Made by a program: the position numbers and the translations under genes
Shown here: positions 1 through 10,835 of the stretch, piece by piece
Position numbering within the stretch: the stretch's first letter is position 1
Layout: each line of letters opens with the position of its first letter
Notes under the pieces: model-generated
What the model was told of the DNA's origin: nothing
Database searches by the model: none
The model's input: the letters and a program-made list of their open reading frames with translations, nothing else
DNA from: Malachius bipustulatus
Taxonomy: Eukaryota; Arthropoda; Insecta; Coleoptera; Melyridae
Assembly (NCBI GenBank): GCA_910589415.1
Contig: OU342635.1
Span: 13,702,001-13,766,000 of the forward strand
Reading direction: 5' to 3'
Length of the DNA stretch: 64,000 nucleotides

Positions 1-380
1 AAAATCGTATTCTAAGCAAAAAAGACAGAACAACTTTTTTCAAGATCAGGCCACGATTAGCAAATATTTCAAAAAATGTAAAACATGGGATGCTGTGGAA
101 AAGATATTGCTTTAGTATCTGGACAGCCAAAATCAAGACGTGTAAAATCGTCTTTTAAGAATAAAATAGAGAATAACTTTTTTCAAAATCAGACCTCTCT
201 TAAGAAATATTTCCAAAAATGTAAAACTAAGCAGGCTGATGGTTGTGAAAATGTGTGTTTTTTTTTAGTAACCGGGGACCAAAATCGAGGATCATGTAGC
301 AAATCGTCTTTTAAGAGAGAATAAGGTTTTTTCAAGATCAGGCCGCGTTTAGAAAATACTTCCAAAAATTTAAAATTTTA
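1..380. repeat. Degenerate tandem repeat, about 145-155 bp period
   Basis: Three related segments begin near 1, 146 and 299. Each has a TCGT-T-TTTTAAG-like start, then CTTTTTTCAAGATCAG or a close variant, then an AAATATTTCCAAAAATGT-like end. The short open frames across this block come from the repeat and are not taken as genes. The segment TGGACAGCCAAAATC near 121 recurs inverted near 533, so the array may lie inside a decayed inverted-repeat element. The element type is not recognised. Confidence 0.6.
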
Positions 381-1796
381 CGAAGTAACTTCTTATAGTT
401 TTTCATGCGGAAAAATTTCGTAAATGAAGTCCGATATGAAGAAAAAAACTCATTCCCTCTTTTATGTTTTAAATGCGATTGTAACATGCCCATCGATTTT
501 GGCTGACTTTCAATTTTAACGACATGACTCTCGATTTTGGCTGTCCAATTATTAAAAAAAATCATTTTGACTGTCCATGCAGTTACGAAACACCCTGTAT
601 GAATGAACATACTATCTGTCCACTGAGTGTTGTCCGTTGTCATGCCACACTGATTCTGACTAAGCAATTTCATTTAATTAGATTTGATTCGTACACTTAT
701 TTCTAAGTCGAACCAGATGTGGTATCGCAGTTCGTGTCAGTGGCGTGTGTTGAGGAATAATGAATATCCTACAAATATATTATTTCGACAAGTTATTGAC
801 GAAGTAGAGCCTTGCAACTTTTTGATAACAAATATATATAATGCAAGTAAATAAGAATGATAATAATTATTGTTATCATCATGATAGAAATATCATGTCA
901 CCTACCTGCTGGTTGCCGTTTAAAAGAAAGAATAACACCTCCGTTTTCTTATTCTGCAAGTAAAATATTCCAGCAATTTAACCACAAGACCACGTACTAG
1001 GGAGTTCAATCGTTTCCCAGGCAAAACAAGGAAATAGATTTTTAGGCATTCGCGCAATTAATAAGTTACTCATAGTTTATCACACCGTACAATAACACAG
1101 GTAATTCTGCTAATTTCGTATTAAAAACGTTTCAAATCACAACACAAACCTTATTAGTATATTATTTAGCGCTGACACTGACACTACTGACAGTAGCGAC
1201 GACAATCTTATCGTAATATCGTATCAATCTAAGCGTATCAAGACGCGAGTCGGTACTTCCGTCTCACTCTCGCTCATCTTTTTAGAATTGCTGACGATTC
1301 AAACGTATTTCTGACAATACGTCCCATTTTAACTCGATTGACTATGCAATGCAATAGAAGGAGTAAGAAACATAACGAGATGATGTATCCTTAGTTATCA
1401 CAACAGACAACTCTCGAACAGATAATAATCCAAAACATTATTAAAAAAAAAAAAAAAAAAAAAAATAGTAGGTATATCAAAGATTCATTTGACTTAAAGA
1501 ATACCACCACCAAGAAACCAGATGCAGAACCATCTTAGATTAGATTATATTAGATTTTTCGAGAGTGGGTCATCGTAACACCTCCACTGCGACCGAAGGT
1601 CTATTGTGGTTTACATCTAATCGTGCTACCTGAACCCCATGGTCAGCCTCTTTGAACATAACTACATACTCATCTTCTAAGGCGTAAAATCTCTATACAC
1701 AAACATTCTAATTGACATAGCAATAAAAATCATAGAACCACACAGGTACTAGTATTCAAAAAAATGCATCACGCATCACCACAAGACCAAGACTTA
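381..1796. other. No gene recognised; poly(A) tract at 1443-1465
   Basis: AT-rich sequence without a convincing coding frame. A homopolymer run of about 23 A lies at 1443-1465. The stretch around 1555-1660 is richer in GC than its surroundings and may be part of an unidentified repeat. A TACAGGG-type end in reverse orientation (ACACCCTGTA) lies near 591-600. Confidence 0.4.
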
Positions 1797-1990
1797 ACAC
1801 TCAAGTGACTCCATGGTGTAGTTGGCTACAGAGCCAAAGATCGTGAGTTTGATCGTGTCTCAGCCGGAACTATTTTTCGGAATAAATTTCGAATGTTTAT
1901 GAAAAATATAATATGCTATCGTTTGGGATGATGGTGGCCAGCAGTGGGATTGGCGAAAAGGGCCTTGAAAAGGTTTAGTCGCTTGAGGTG
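1797..1990 (+). repeat. Possible tRNA-derived SINE, degenerate
   Basis: TGGTGTAGTTGGCTA at about 1814-1828 fits an RNA polymerase III A box of a tRNA D-arm. About 17 bp further on, GAGTTTGATCG could be a decayed B box. The following sequence is not tRNA-like and could be a SINE body. I saw no poly(A) tail or target-site duplication, so this remains tentative. It is not a working tRNA gene because the B box departs from GGTTCRANNCC. Confidence 0.35.
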
Positions 1991-2109
1991 CATAACCTTA
2001 TTTTCCCTTCACAATTTTTATACACAGCCATAAAAGTACAACGCAATACAAAAAAAAAACATTGCATCACTCCCCCCTCTCCCCCCTCACCTACGCAATT
2101 TTCACATGT

Positions 2110-2261
2110 AATACCACTAGAGGTCAAATTATTTCCGGAAATTTTTTCGAGCTCACGAATATTTTGAAAATTATCGCGAGCAGAAGGCGAGGGATAATTT
2201 TCTTAAAATATTCGTAAGCGAGAACAAAATTTCCTGGTATAATTTGATTTCGAGTGGTATT
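2110..2261. repeat. Imperfect inverted repeat, about 150 bp hairpin
   Basis: The left half starts AATACCACT and carries AAATTATT, GGAAATTTT and ACGAATATTTT. The right half carries AAAATATTCGT, AAAATTTCC and AATTTGATTT and ends AGTGGTATT. The two halves pair over most of their length around a GC-richer centre near 2180-2200. It could be a small foldback element or the end of a larger one. Confidence 0.6.
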
Positions 2262-3980
2262 TGGAAAGAAAATTTCACAATCAAATTAGTTTTGAATAGA
2301 AAAATTACAATTTAATTGTTAAATAAAAATATGACATGGCGGCGTAACATAATCACGTGACAACGCCAAACTGACGTTTAATAACTGCGCCGCCATTATT
2401 AGCGCTGTCAAACACAAATTTTAGTTTCTAAACTTCACCAGCCGAGTGTGATTTTTGATAATGATAAGTCGACAATTGCGGTACAATAGTAATTATGATT
2501 AGTATTGATTAGATGGCATTCTTTCCAAAGCGCAAGGATTTGCTCAGCAGATGGATTCTACCAACAAAAAGTGCCATACAATTAATTATAAAGATAAAGT
2601 GATCGAACCCCCATGAATTCGCCATGAGTTAATCCGAAAAATTATGTAAGTACCTACCTATTTCACATAGAATTACTAAATTAGGTAAATTAGGTTTCTT
2701 CAGATCATTTTTTCGATAGTGAATCCGTGATTTCATACGTGGTAATACGCGAAAACATCACTTTAATATTAAATTATAATAGAAACTTTAACAAAACGCA
2801 TTGGTTAATTAATATTAATACAGTCAACAGTTGACATTTATAAAGATCCGGTTTGTCACTATTAAACGTCAAAAAATTTCCACTATAATACTCTCCAGCT
2901 TACCCCTGCAGGAGAAAATTTCCGATATAATACACAAATAACCGTGGCAACGGTAAGCAATGCTCGTACTTTATTGGCTGAAAATTGATGGCGTGAAATT
3001 TTCACACATATCCATTCCCCTACTAATTATACAGTATTTGGAACAGTCAGATGGAATAAATACATTATTTCAGTAATGGTGCATATTAAAAAAAATCCCG
3101 AAACACTTCGGTTTTAGATTATAAAATGACATCCTGCAGTCTAAAAATCCCTTAATTTCACCCCTAAAGTCAGCCCTCTCGCGTGACAGTTACCCCTAAA
3201 TTCTTAAATAGGAAGTAGGGATTTGATATACAGCATTTGAAAAGTCGCTCCATTCTCTGTTACAAAAATGAAGCTTTTTGGATGACAAAATGTTTACCGT
3301 AAAATGATGACTTAAAAGAACTCAATGAGTTCCAATTGGCACCGAAACGTTTCATTGTAACACAATTAAATTTTAATTTGGTCTAAAGATCCCTGAACTG
3401 CAAGAAGAAACCGACCCAATTAAATCATCGAATGGTTCAATAAAATAATCGACCAAAATACATATTTATGTATCGAAAATATGTCTGCGGCTAAATGAGC
3501 TATTTCTCGAAGCTAAAATTACCAGAGTGCCTTATCTACATAGTTAAGAATACCGATGTTTCCGATGTTGAAGAAACTTATGTTAAAATTAAAGTGTCCA
3601 GGTATGTTTGTGTTTTCGTTGATTAGGAGATTAGTAGAATATTTCTCAAAAAAACAAAAACTTGATGCTATGCAATTTTCAATCCATTAAAATAATACCT
3701 TTAGGTTTGATTTTATTCCAAATTCACTGCGCTATTGATTGATGTAAAAACTATAAATTTCCTCTGTAAAAGTACCCTAAAAGCTTCGGTGTAGTATCTG
3801 AAATACAAACTTTTGGTTGCAAAATTTGAAAATTTTGTGTCCCGTTTTATTATTAGTGTATTTTTTAACAAAAAAATACACTATTGAGGACGACATCACT
3901 TTCCAAAAATCACCCAAACTCATCAAATGTCCACCGATCATGACCCCCAGATTACGAAAAAGTGGTTTTCCAAAATTCAC
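2262..3980. other. No gene recognised
   Basis: AT-rich sequence with only short random frames. The part around 2340-2640 is somewhat richer in GC. Several segments read like old repeat copies, but none could be assigned. Confidence 0.4.
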
Positions 3981-3987
3981 CTGCCCA

Positions 3988-3990
<3 letters not shown>

Positions 3991-4039
<49 letters not shown>

Positions 4040-4047
4040 ATATATAT
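3991..4047. repeat. (AT)n microsatellite
   Basis: A nearly pure TA dinucleotide run, interrupted by TTTA steps near 4025-4033. It produces open frames of alternating Tyr-Ile in two phases, which are artefacts. Confidence 0.95.
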
Positions 4048-4080
4048 TTCTCCAAAATCGCGAAATTTCGATTTTAAAAA

Positions 4081-5340
4081 CGCTCCTGTGGCTTTATCTT
4101 TTAAGATTAGTGAACGAAATTTTGGGTCCTTGTAAAATTTGGGAATGACGTTGGATTTTCGTTGAAAAACTTTCCAAAAGTCCCATCACTTCTACAGGGT
4201 GTCCCTTCAAAATTCCAGGTATCCGGTTTTTGTCATCTCATTTCAGGTCGCAGTTTTGAATCTAGGAGGCTGAAATTTTTGTGGGAGTAAGATATCCACA
4301 AGGAGTGGTCTGGTATTGCACTTGAGCAAAATCGGCCGAGCCGTTTCAAAATGGCGGCCATTTTAATTTTTGGAAAAAGGACTATTTTTTGAACCCCTGT
4401 ATAAGCTAGATAGAAAAAGAGTTTTATATCAAATTCACAATTGTGGAAGTAAATGACTTGAAATTTAATTTCATGCAACAAAATTTGCATTTTTCCTATT
4501 AATAAGCCAGTGGCGTGGGTAAGAAAAGGGTAAAAATGGCTAAATTTCTCCAACAATTTATGAGCACATTTTTGAAGTAATTAAACTGAAATTTTTACAG
4601 TAGACAACTATACTAATAGACTTCAACCCTTGAGAATTTCAAAAAGTAAATAAGAAAAATGGCGGAGATATTCGATTTTTTTTTACATGATGTTTTTTTT
4701 AAATTAATTTCTCTAAATTTTTAAAAACGCTCCTGTAGCTTCATCTTTCAAGATTAATGAACGAAATTTTTTACTCTTATAAACCTTAGGGCTGACGTTT
4801 GATTTTCGTAAAAAACATTTTCCTAGAGTTGTGTTACTTCTACAGGATGTCCCTCCGAATTTCAGAAAAAAAACCGTCCGTGAGGCACGGTTTCTGGTCG
4901 AAGTTTTCAATCTAGAGCGCTGAAATTTTTTTGGTAGTAAGATACCCTCAAGTAGTCGTCTGGTACTGTATTTGAGTAAAATAGGTAAAGACATTCCAAA
5001 ATGGCGGCCTTTTCAATTTTTGGAAAATGGCTAGATTTTGAACCCCTAAATAGGCAAGATCAAAAACTTTTAAACAAAATTAACAAGATTGGAATAAACT
5101 TATTTGAAATTTGAGCTAATGCAATACAATTTGCATCATTTCTATTAATAAGCCAGAGGCGTGGGTAGGAAAAGGGTAAAAATGTCTACATTTCTATAAA
5201 CATTCATGAGCTTATTTTTGAAGGAATAGAACGGAAATTTTGATAGTAGACAACTATACTAATAGCAGTTAACCTTCAAAAATTTCAAGAAGCAAATATA
5301 AAAATGGCGGAGATATATTCGAATATTTTTAAATGATGTT
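4081..5340. repeat. Two tandem copies of a 648-bp repeat unit
   Basis: The motif CGCTCCTGT occurs at 4081 and again at 4729. Matching blocks follow in the same order in both copies: AAGATTA-TGAACGAAATTTT, CTTCTACAGG-TGTCCCT, an AAAATGGCGGCC block, TATTAATAAGCCAG-GGCGTGGGTA, and an AATGGCGGAGATAT block. The copies differ by many substitutions, so the duplication is old. A shorter related segment continues to about 5600 (AGCCAGTGGCGGGCATAGG). CAGGGTGTCCC and CAGTGGCG motifs inside the unit resemble the ends of the foldback elements elsewhere in the window. Confidence 0.8.
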
Positions 5341-5600
5341 TATTCCTCTAAAATTTCAAACTTTCGGTTTTCAAAACTCTCCTTTCAGTTTTTTCCGAAT
5401 TTATTAAAGGTAGTGTAAAAAATAGTATTTTTCAAGTAAAGTTAGCCAGTGGCGGGCATAGGAAAAGGGACAAAATTGTAAAATTTTGCCAATTTTTTTG
5501 ATTTTTAAATTTAAAAATCCGATCTAAGGCACGTGTTGAAACGAAATGAAATGAAATTATCACAGAAAATTTTTCACATTAAAGCACTACGCTAACATGA

Positions 5601-6388
5601 CATGACTGTGGAAAATTTCAGAAAGCCAATAATTTAAAAAGCGGTGAAAATATTCATAATTGAATCGCATAAAAATACACTATTTCTGCGATTGATGCGC
5701 AAGAAGGTTTTTATACTTCATGATGAAGTCTACATCTGTGATAAACTCGGAAGGATGGCAGGATCGTCATGTGATTACCTTTCTAGGGTTGGCCGTATAA
5801 CTATGTGGGAAACTTGATTACATGGTCAGCATCAGCGTTTGGTAACTAGAAATGGTGAAATGTCTTCAAACGCAGTAGGACGATACCACTTAAACTTTAT
5901 TAGATTTGATTGATCGTTCTGACATCTTGATTCGGTATTCTCTTTCATTTGATCTGGATTCCTATCTTGAATCGTGATTCATGTGCTTTTATTATATTAA
6001 TGGCCAATATCGTGTTTACAGACAGAACACGTTTACATACAAGTTGTTATGGTTAGATAATCAAAATAATAAAACTAAAATATACGTAGATACATTATAG
6101 ATTCTCACTGTAGCTTTTACACATCTATCTGTGAGTGGAGATAGGAGGATTGTTGTAATCTGCCGTGGTTTGTCGATAAATACATAATTATTACTTCAAG
6201 GGTATAAAAAGCAAACATTTTGAAAATAGAATTAAAATTAATCCGCGAAAGTAATAGGGAAAATTTACTGGGGTATTTTGATGGATCAAATAATTCCAAT
6301 TTCAAACTGGCAATACAAACACAAAGGGATCCCCCAGTTGTTCGATTACTGAGAAGACGAGCTAGGCATTTGATTAAACCGCTTAAAT
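5601..6388. other. No gene recognised
   Basis: No convincing coding frame and no identified repeat. Confidence 0.4.
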
Positions 6389-6389
6389 C

Positions 6390-6390
6390 A

Positions 6391-6429
<39 letters not shown>
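6390..6429. repeat. (GA)n microsatellite
   Basis: An AG dinucleotide run with one AAAG interruption. It gives Arg-Glu frames on one strand and Leu-Ser frames on the other, both rejected as genes. Confidence 0.95.
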
Positions 6430-6439
6430 CAGCACGGCA

Positions 6440-6680
6440 GCCAGGCCAGCAGGGCATTATTGTGCAAAAATGCAAATAGAAAACAATTTCATTATTACTG
6501 CCAGGGCCATTTGCGAACGTTTAACGAACTGTGTGAAGGCTAATTACTGTTTGTTTTGCAGCCAGGCGACAGAGTCCTCTTGTATACACTCCGTAGTTGC
6601 TACTTCTCCCAGGGTCCAGGCGAGTATGTAAAGCCGATAGAGCCGTTATCAGTGTTTTATTACGACACTTGTGGCCAGTA
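6440..6680. promoter_or_regulatory. Candidate non-coding regulatory island with POU octamer
   Basis: This stretch is more complex than its AT-rich surroundings. It contains a perfect ATGCAAAT octamer at 6470-6477, the classic POU-domain site, followed within a few bases by AACAAT, a Sox-type site. TAATTAC-like homeodomain motifs lie downstream. No coding frame is convincing. Regulatory function is inferred from motif content only. Confidence 0.3.
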
Positions 6681-7140
6681 AAAAAGTTCCTCCCTCTCAA
6701 ATGGTCACTATTATTTCGAGATTTTGTAATTCAAACGATTCGATAATTTAAACGCGGTAAGCTTCTGAAATAATGTTCCGATATTTATACTTGTCGATTT
6801 ATCCATCGGTATCAAAACGGTAATCTTCTTATTGATCCACATTGCTGCATACGGTCTATTGGATTGTCTACTAATAGAATGGCTATGTAAAAACGAGCAA
6901 GGATTTTTACATATTATACCGCTCTCCAAAACTCAATTATTATGTATCGAATCACATTCAATAATCTTTATTTTTTCAAATATTCATAGATTATTGGAAA
7001 CTGGGAACGTTGTTAACACCTCGCGATGTGAGTATTTGATTAGACCGATTCCAAGACTAAAATTTAATTATTATTATGTTTCTATTCCCCCTGTACATTT
7101 TTCCTTTTTGCATAATCATTATACCTAATAATGGTTTGTA
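6681..7140. other. No gene recognised
   Basis: Overlapping short frames on both strands, none with recognisable protein features. Confidence 0.4.
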
Positions 7141-7176
7141 ATTTGGTGACAATAATAATAATTATTGTCACCAAAT
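7141..7176. repeat. Perfect short hairpin (16-bp arms, 4-nt loop)
   Basis: ATTTGGTGACAATAAT is followed by AATA and then by its exact reverse complement. There is no adjacent recognisable gene. It could be a cruciform-prone AT repeat or a very small MITE. Confidence 0.85.
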
Positions 7177-7455
7177 CTGTTATTTGCATTTGCATTAACC
7201 TTGGGGAAACTGCTATAAGGGCATGTAACCGTTTTACGATATTTTTGAGTCATTTGCAATGTAAGCTGCGTCGAAAATATAAAACGGAGATATAAAATTC
7301 TCGTTACAAATTTAAGCTGTGAAAACCATTCTTATTGAATTTTCTCGGGCAATTTGAAAATGTAATAAATAATCTCAAATTTGCCGTTTTTCTATTCAAA
7401 TTATTTTTCATTCATGATGTTCTCGCGCCTCGCCCTGTATGTGATGGCGTATATA

Positions 7456-8038
7456 CAGGGTGTACCAGCTCGATTTAGACAACGGTAAGGGCCGTGTAGG
7501 TCTCGTCAAGACGAAACGTTTTTTTATTTGAAGTTTTTGGATTTGGACCTTCGTTGTGGAAATATGGCCGACTTCCGGTTTTTAGTTTTTTGGCTCCAGT
7601 TTCGGCATTTTTAGGTTCTCGCCCAAACTGAAACTAGTTTTGGAAACTCCTTAGCTTCAGTTACAACTTTCATATTGAAGTCAAGGTTCTATCTCTGTTG
7701 GATTCAAAATGGCGACATGCCCAAGACTTTAAATTTCAAGTCTTTGAATCAATTCAAATTGAATCAAATTGAAAAATGAAGATTTTGAATCCAACAGAGA
7801 TAGAACCTTGACTTCAATATGAAAGTTGTAACTGAAGCTATAAGGAGTTTCCAAAACTAGTTTCAGTTTGGGCGAGAACCTAAAAATGCCGAAACTGGGG
7901 CCAAAAAACTAAAAACCGGAAGTCGGCCATATTTCCGCAACGAAGGTCCAAATCCAAAAACTGCAAATAAAAAAACATTTCGTCTTGACGAGACCTACAC
8001 GGCCCTTACCGTTGTCTAAATCGAGCTGGTACACCCTG
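7456..8038. mobile_element. Foldback DNA element, CAGGGTG family (copy 1)
   Basis: A long near-perfect palindrome. The left arm starts CAGGGTGTACCAGCTCG and the right arm ends with its reverse complement. Arms are over 250 bp and the loop is short (about 7720-7780). TA flanks both ends (7454-7455 and 8039-8040), as expected for an element that duplicates a TA target. No transposase is encoded, so it is non-autonomous. TA targeting suggests the Tc1/mariner group, but the superfamily is not proven. Confidence 0.85.
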
Positions 8039-8040
8039 TA

Positions 8041-8872
8041 TATATGGATATAACAACGATTACTAAGAGATGCGAAGACGGTGTTTCAGTTTAGGAAGAT
8101 GGTAAGATAAGGATGTATGTACTTTTCGAAAAAGTTTTTCAGCATCGACCTGCGTAAGTTTCAATCTTTAAATTTAAGAGAGAAAAATTACACCGCGTTT
8201 TCTATTTTCCGAAAACAAACATGTTAAAATATCTAGAACGAGTTTTACCATGTATTGTAATATTTAGTAGAGAAGAACTCGGCGGGGTAGACGGTGTAGG
8301 TTTATTCAGGTCTCCAACCTACTTCCCGCTTTTAATTTTTCATATAGGAGAATTTTTGCTCTCGGAAAGTCAGTCAACAGAGGGATAGGAAGCTCCGAGT
8401 TATAGAGAATTCTCAGTCGTCGGTAATATTAAACTCCTGCATGTTTGAGTAGCTTTATCCTGGAAAGGCAAGAAAAGTTCAATAATTGGGTGGATTCGCG
8501 TTTCTCATACGTGAAGCAATGCCTACTTTATGATAACGTGAAGCTCCAGCTGCTCTCTAAGTGAGGAGCCAATCAAAAAGTTCTTAAAGGTCTGGAGTAG
8601 AGGCGTCACCCAACGATGACATATTAAACGAGGATTTGCCTTCCGAGCAACGGATTCTTTCTGATAAATTATCACCAGGATCGGTTGGATTTACTATCTT
8701 TCAACCGTCTATATCTCTTAACTCCTTAATAACCTTGTTTTTCAAATAAAACGAACGTTTCCCCTTCAAATGTCATCGATCATTTAACATTCAAAACAGA
8801 ATTATATTTTTATACAATAACACACAAATTGCATAATCTTATCTTATAAACTTATAACAAACACACAAATAA
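8041..8872. other. No gene recognised
   Basis: Moderately complex sequence around 8280-8680 with no convincing frame on either strand. Confidence 0.4.
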
Positions 8873-8874
8873 TA

Positions 8875-9056
8875 CAGGGTGCACCATATTATATCTCCTT
8901 CTATACTTTGCTATATCTCCTAAACGCTAAGAGATACAGGGTCGGTTAAATTAGAGAAAAGATACGCAAGATGCGTCAAAACATACAAGATATCTGCGAC
9001 CGTTCCTGAAATATTCTGAAAAAACTGATAAATCGAGATTTATCCTTTTTTTGCCT
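8875..9056 (+). mobile_element. Single arm of a foldback DNA element
   Basis: Starts CAGGGTGCACCATATTAT next to TA and matches the left arms of the elements at 29282 and, from the inner CAGGG end, 23230. It includes the inner GATACAGGGT boundary and the CGACCGTTCCTGAAATAT block. It stops near 9056 with no right arm, so it is truncated. Confidence 0.7.
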
Positions 9057-9084
9057 TTTACTATCTTTTATATTATGTTGTTAT

Positions 9085-9600
9085 TTATATACAATTATTG
9101 TGCCCAAAGCCACAAAGGGAGTTGGCGCACAAAGGGAGAAGATTTTCTTTACCCCGAAATACCGGAAAATTTCTGCGGGGTTTACCTCTCTTCCGGAATT
9201 CCCAACGCCTGGGTTTTCGATGATCCCCATGGTGAGGACTCCCACGACCGACGCGTCGCGGATGAGGGTCAAAGTCAAGATGGTGGAGTCCAAGAAAGAG
9301 GACCGTTGGCCTGAAGACGACCACGGCAATGAACAAGGACGGCGATTTGTTTTCACGGACGAGCTACGGGAGGACTTATGTCCTGTTATCGGGGTAGCTC
9401 TCTTGCGCGTAGGGGCTACATGAGCAGGATGCACAAGATGCACCCCGAACTAGCATTTGCCCAACAACATCTTCAAGACTATGCGACTTACTTGCACAGG
9501 ATTGGGTACATAAGCCTCTCTGCCTCAAAGAACGGGGCATTCAGGACGCATCTACCACCAAACAATCTCTTAGAGACATGCAGATATATCCAGATTGTAG
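9085..9600. other. Coding-like GC-rich block, unassigned
   Basis: Overlapping open frames run on both strands: one of about 107 codons on + (9100-9423), one of about 120 codons on - (9081-9443), then a + frame at 9378-9632. I recognise no family in any of them. Base composition differs clearly from the AT-rich surroundings. Because an R2/R4-like LINE fragment follows directly, this may be upstream element sequence or an unrelated insertion. Confidence 0.3.
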
Positions 9601-9603
9601 AGA

Positions 9604-10137
9604 CAGATCCTTCGAAGAATCTGGTCTTCTGAGCTGTAAGGACAAAATAAAGTAGCTGCCATCAACATGCTCGCCATTACCATCGTCACATATTCCTCTG
9701 AAGTATTGGAGTGGAATGTGGATGAGCTCCGACAGTTTGATCGTGACACACGTAAAACGATGTATCTAAATCGCAGCCTGCATCCAAAATCGTCCGTTTC
9801 CCGTATCTACCTCCCACGTCAGCGGGGGCCTTCTCAATTTGGAGTGTCTTCACAACAGGGATGTTTTGGGGACTGCTTGCCATGTCATCAAGAGCACAGA
9901 CCCGCTTTTAAAATTCGTGAGGGACCACGAACGAGCGGGGGTTGGAGCGTTCCTATTCTGCGCAGCACAGAGGGCAGCGGAGGAACTTGGTCTCTTATAT
10001 TCAGAGACTCACGTGGACGCCAGCCTGTCCATCCATCTTTGGCTGCTGAGTTGATTCCATTAGCTCTGAAAGTCAGTCAAGACTCATCTATCAAGTCATG
10101 CAAGCTCCATACTAAACCACTTGACTCAAAAAGCTGA
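9604..10137 (+). pseudogene. R2/R4-like non-LTR retrotransposon fragment (C-terminal RT region)
   Basis: Translation gives an INMLAI..VTYS block, a DRDTRK motif and an LHPKSS..RIYLPRQ motif. This order is characteristic of the region behind the reverse transcriptase domain in LINEs of the R2/R4 (restriction-like endonuclease) type. The frame is broken by a stop near 9637 and by a single-base frameshift just after the LPRQRG motif near 9820. After it, the coding continues in the next frame to about 10054. The RT catalytic domain and the endonuclease are absent. This is a dead 5'-truncated copy. The exact clade is inferred. Confidence 0.7.
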
Positions 10138-10143
10138 CTTTTA

Positions 10144-10176
10144 GGTTATAGGCGCTCCGAGAGGCGCCTTATAACC
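10144..10176 (+). other. Stem-loop just 3' of the LINE fragment
   Basis: GGTTATAGGCGC pairs with GCGCCTTATAACC with one bulged A, around an eight-base loop. Its position immediately after the decayed LINE coding region suggests a retained piece of that element's 3' UTR, where some LINEs carry structures recognised by their own RT. The role is inferred. Confidence 0.45.
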
Positions 10177-10329
10177 AAGAATTTTTCAAAATTCTCATTT
10201 CAAACGATAGAAACAGCGCTTAAAAAATTGATTTTGTTTCTCGAAATCTGTTTTGCTATTTTGAATAAAAGAACGAAAGACTTGTAACTTTTTTTCACTT
10301 TTTTATTTTTTTGATAATTTACCTATAGA

Positions 10330-10384
10330 TGATTTTATTGATTATATTGATTATATTATATTGATTATATTGATTTTATTATAT
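10330..10384. repeat. Short minisatellite (TGATTATAT units)
   Basis: Several imperfect copies of TTGATTATAT or TTGATTTTAT in tandem. Confidence 0.7.
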
Positions 10385-10724
10385 GCTTAAGTGTATGGTC
10401 TTCGATTTATGAGTGAACGGGGATGTCGCTTGCTGCAAGAACCGTTTCCTTACAGGGAATTTTTCGATTTAATGTTTCACAAGAGCCATATAATAAAGTC
10501 TATGTAACAGAAAGTGCTATGATGCCGTAGTCGAGGGTTACAGCTAGTAATACTAGTAATACCTACTTATTAAGTACCTACACACGTAATAATTATTGAT
10601 TAGCCTAGCAATTATTGCCGAGATCCAGGAAATAATGTTGGGCGATCATCGAATAAAACTTCTCGAGATTGTTGAGGGCATTCGTTCGCAAGCCCGGTCT
10701 GATTCTTTGGAGTTCTTTTAGAGA

Positions 10725-10835
10725 AAGCCGGATGATTTAATCAGGAGACTTTCTCTAACCACTGATGAGACTTGTATTCACCATTAGGTATATTCCAGAA
10801 ATAAAAGGAAAAAAAAAAACTAAACAGTGCGTTTT
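10725..10835 (+). pseudogene. mariner-type transposase fragment
   Basis: One frame reads PDDLIRRLSLTTDETCIHH and then a stop. The next frame continues YIPEIKGKKKTKQ. Together they resemble the conserved mariner block in which FLRRF and DETW-IHH are followed by YTPE-K. The D of the DET motif is a catalytic aspartate in mariner transposases; here the Trp is replaced by Cys and the frame is shifted. Only a short internal piece remains, with no terminal repeats nearby. Confidence 0.6.

Noticed and set aside
3817..4148. Open frames with Tyr-Ile repeats
   Set aside because: They are direct translations of the (AT)n microsatellite.
6117..6543. Open frames with Arg-Glu or Leu-Ser repeats on the two strands
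   Set aside because: They span the (GA)n microsatellite and have no other recognisable content.
9081..9443. 120-codon - strand frame with hydrophobic C-terminus
   Set aside because: The opposite strand is equally open, and no family is recognisable on either strand; reported only as a coding-like block.
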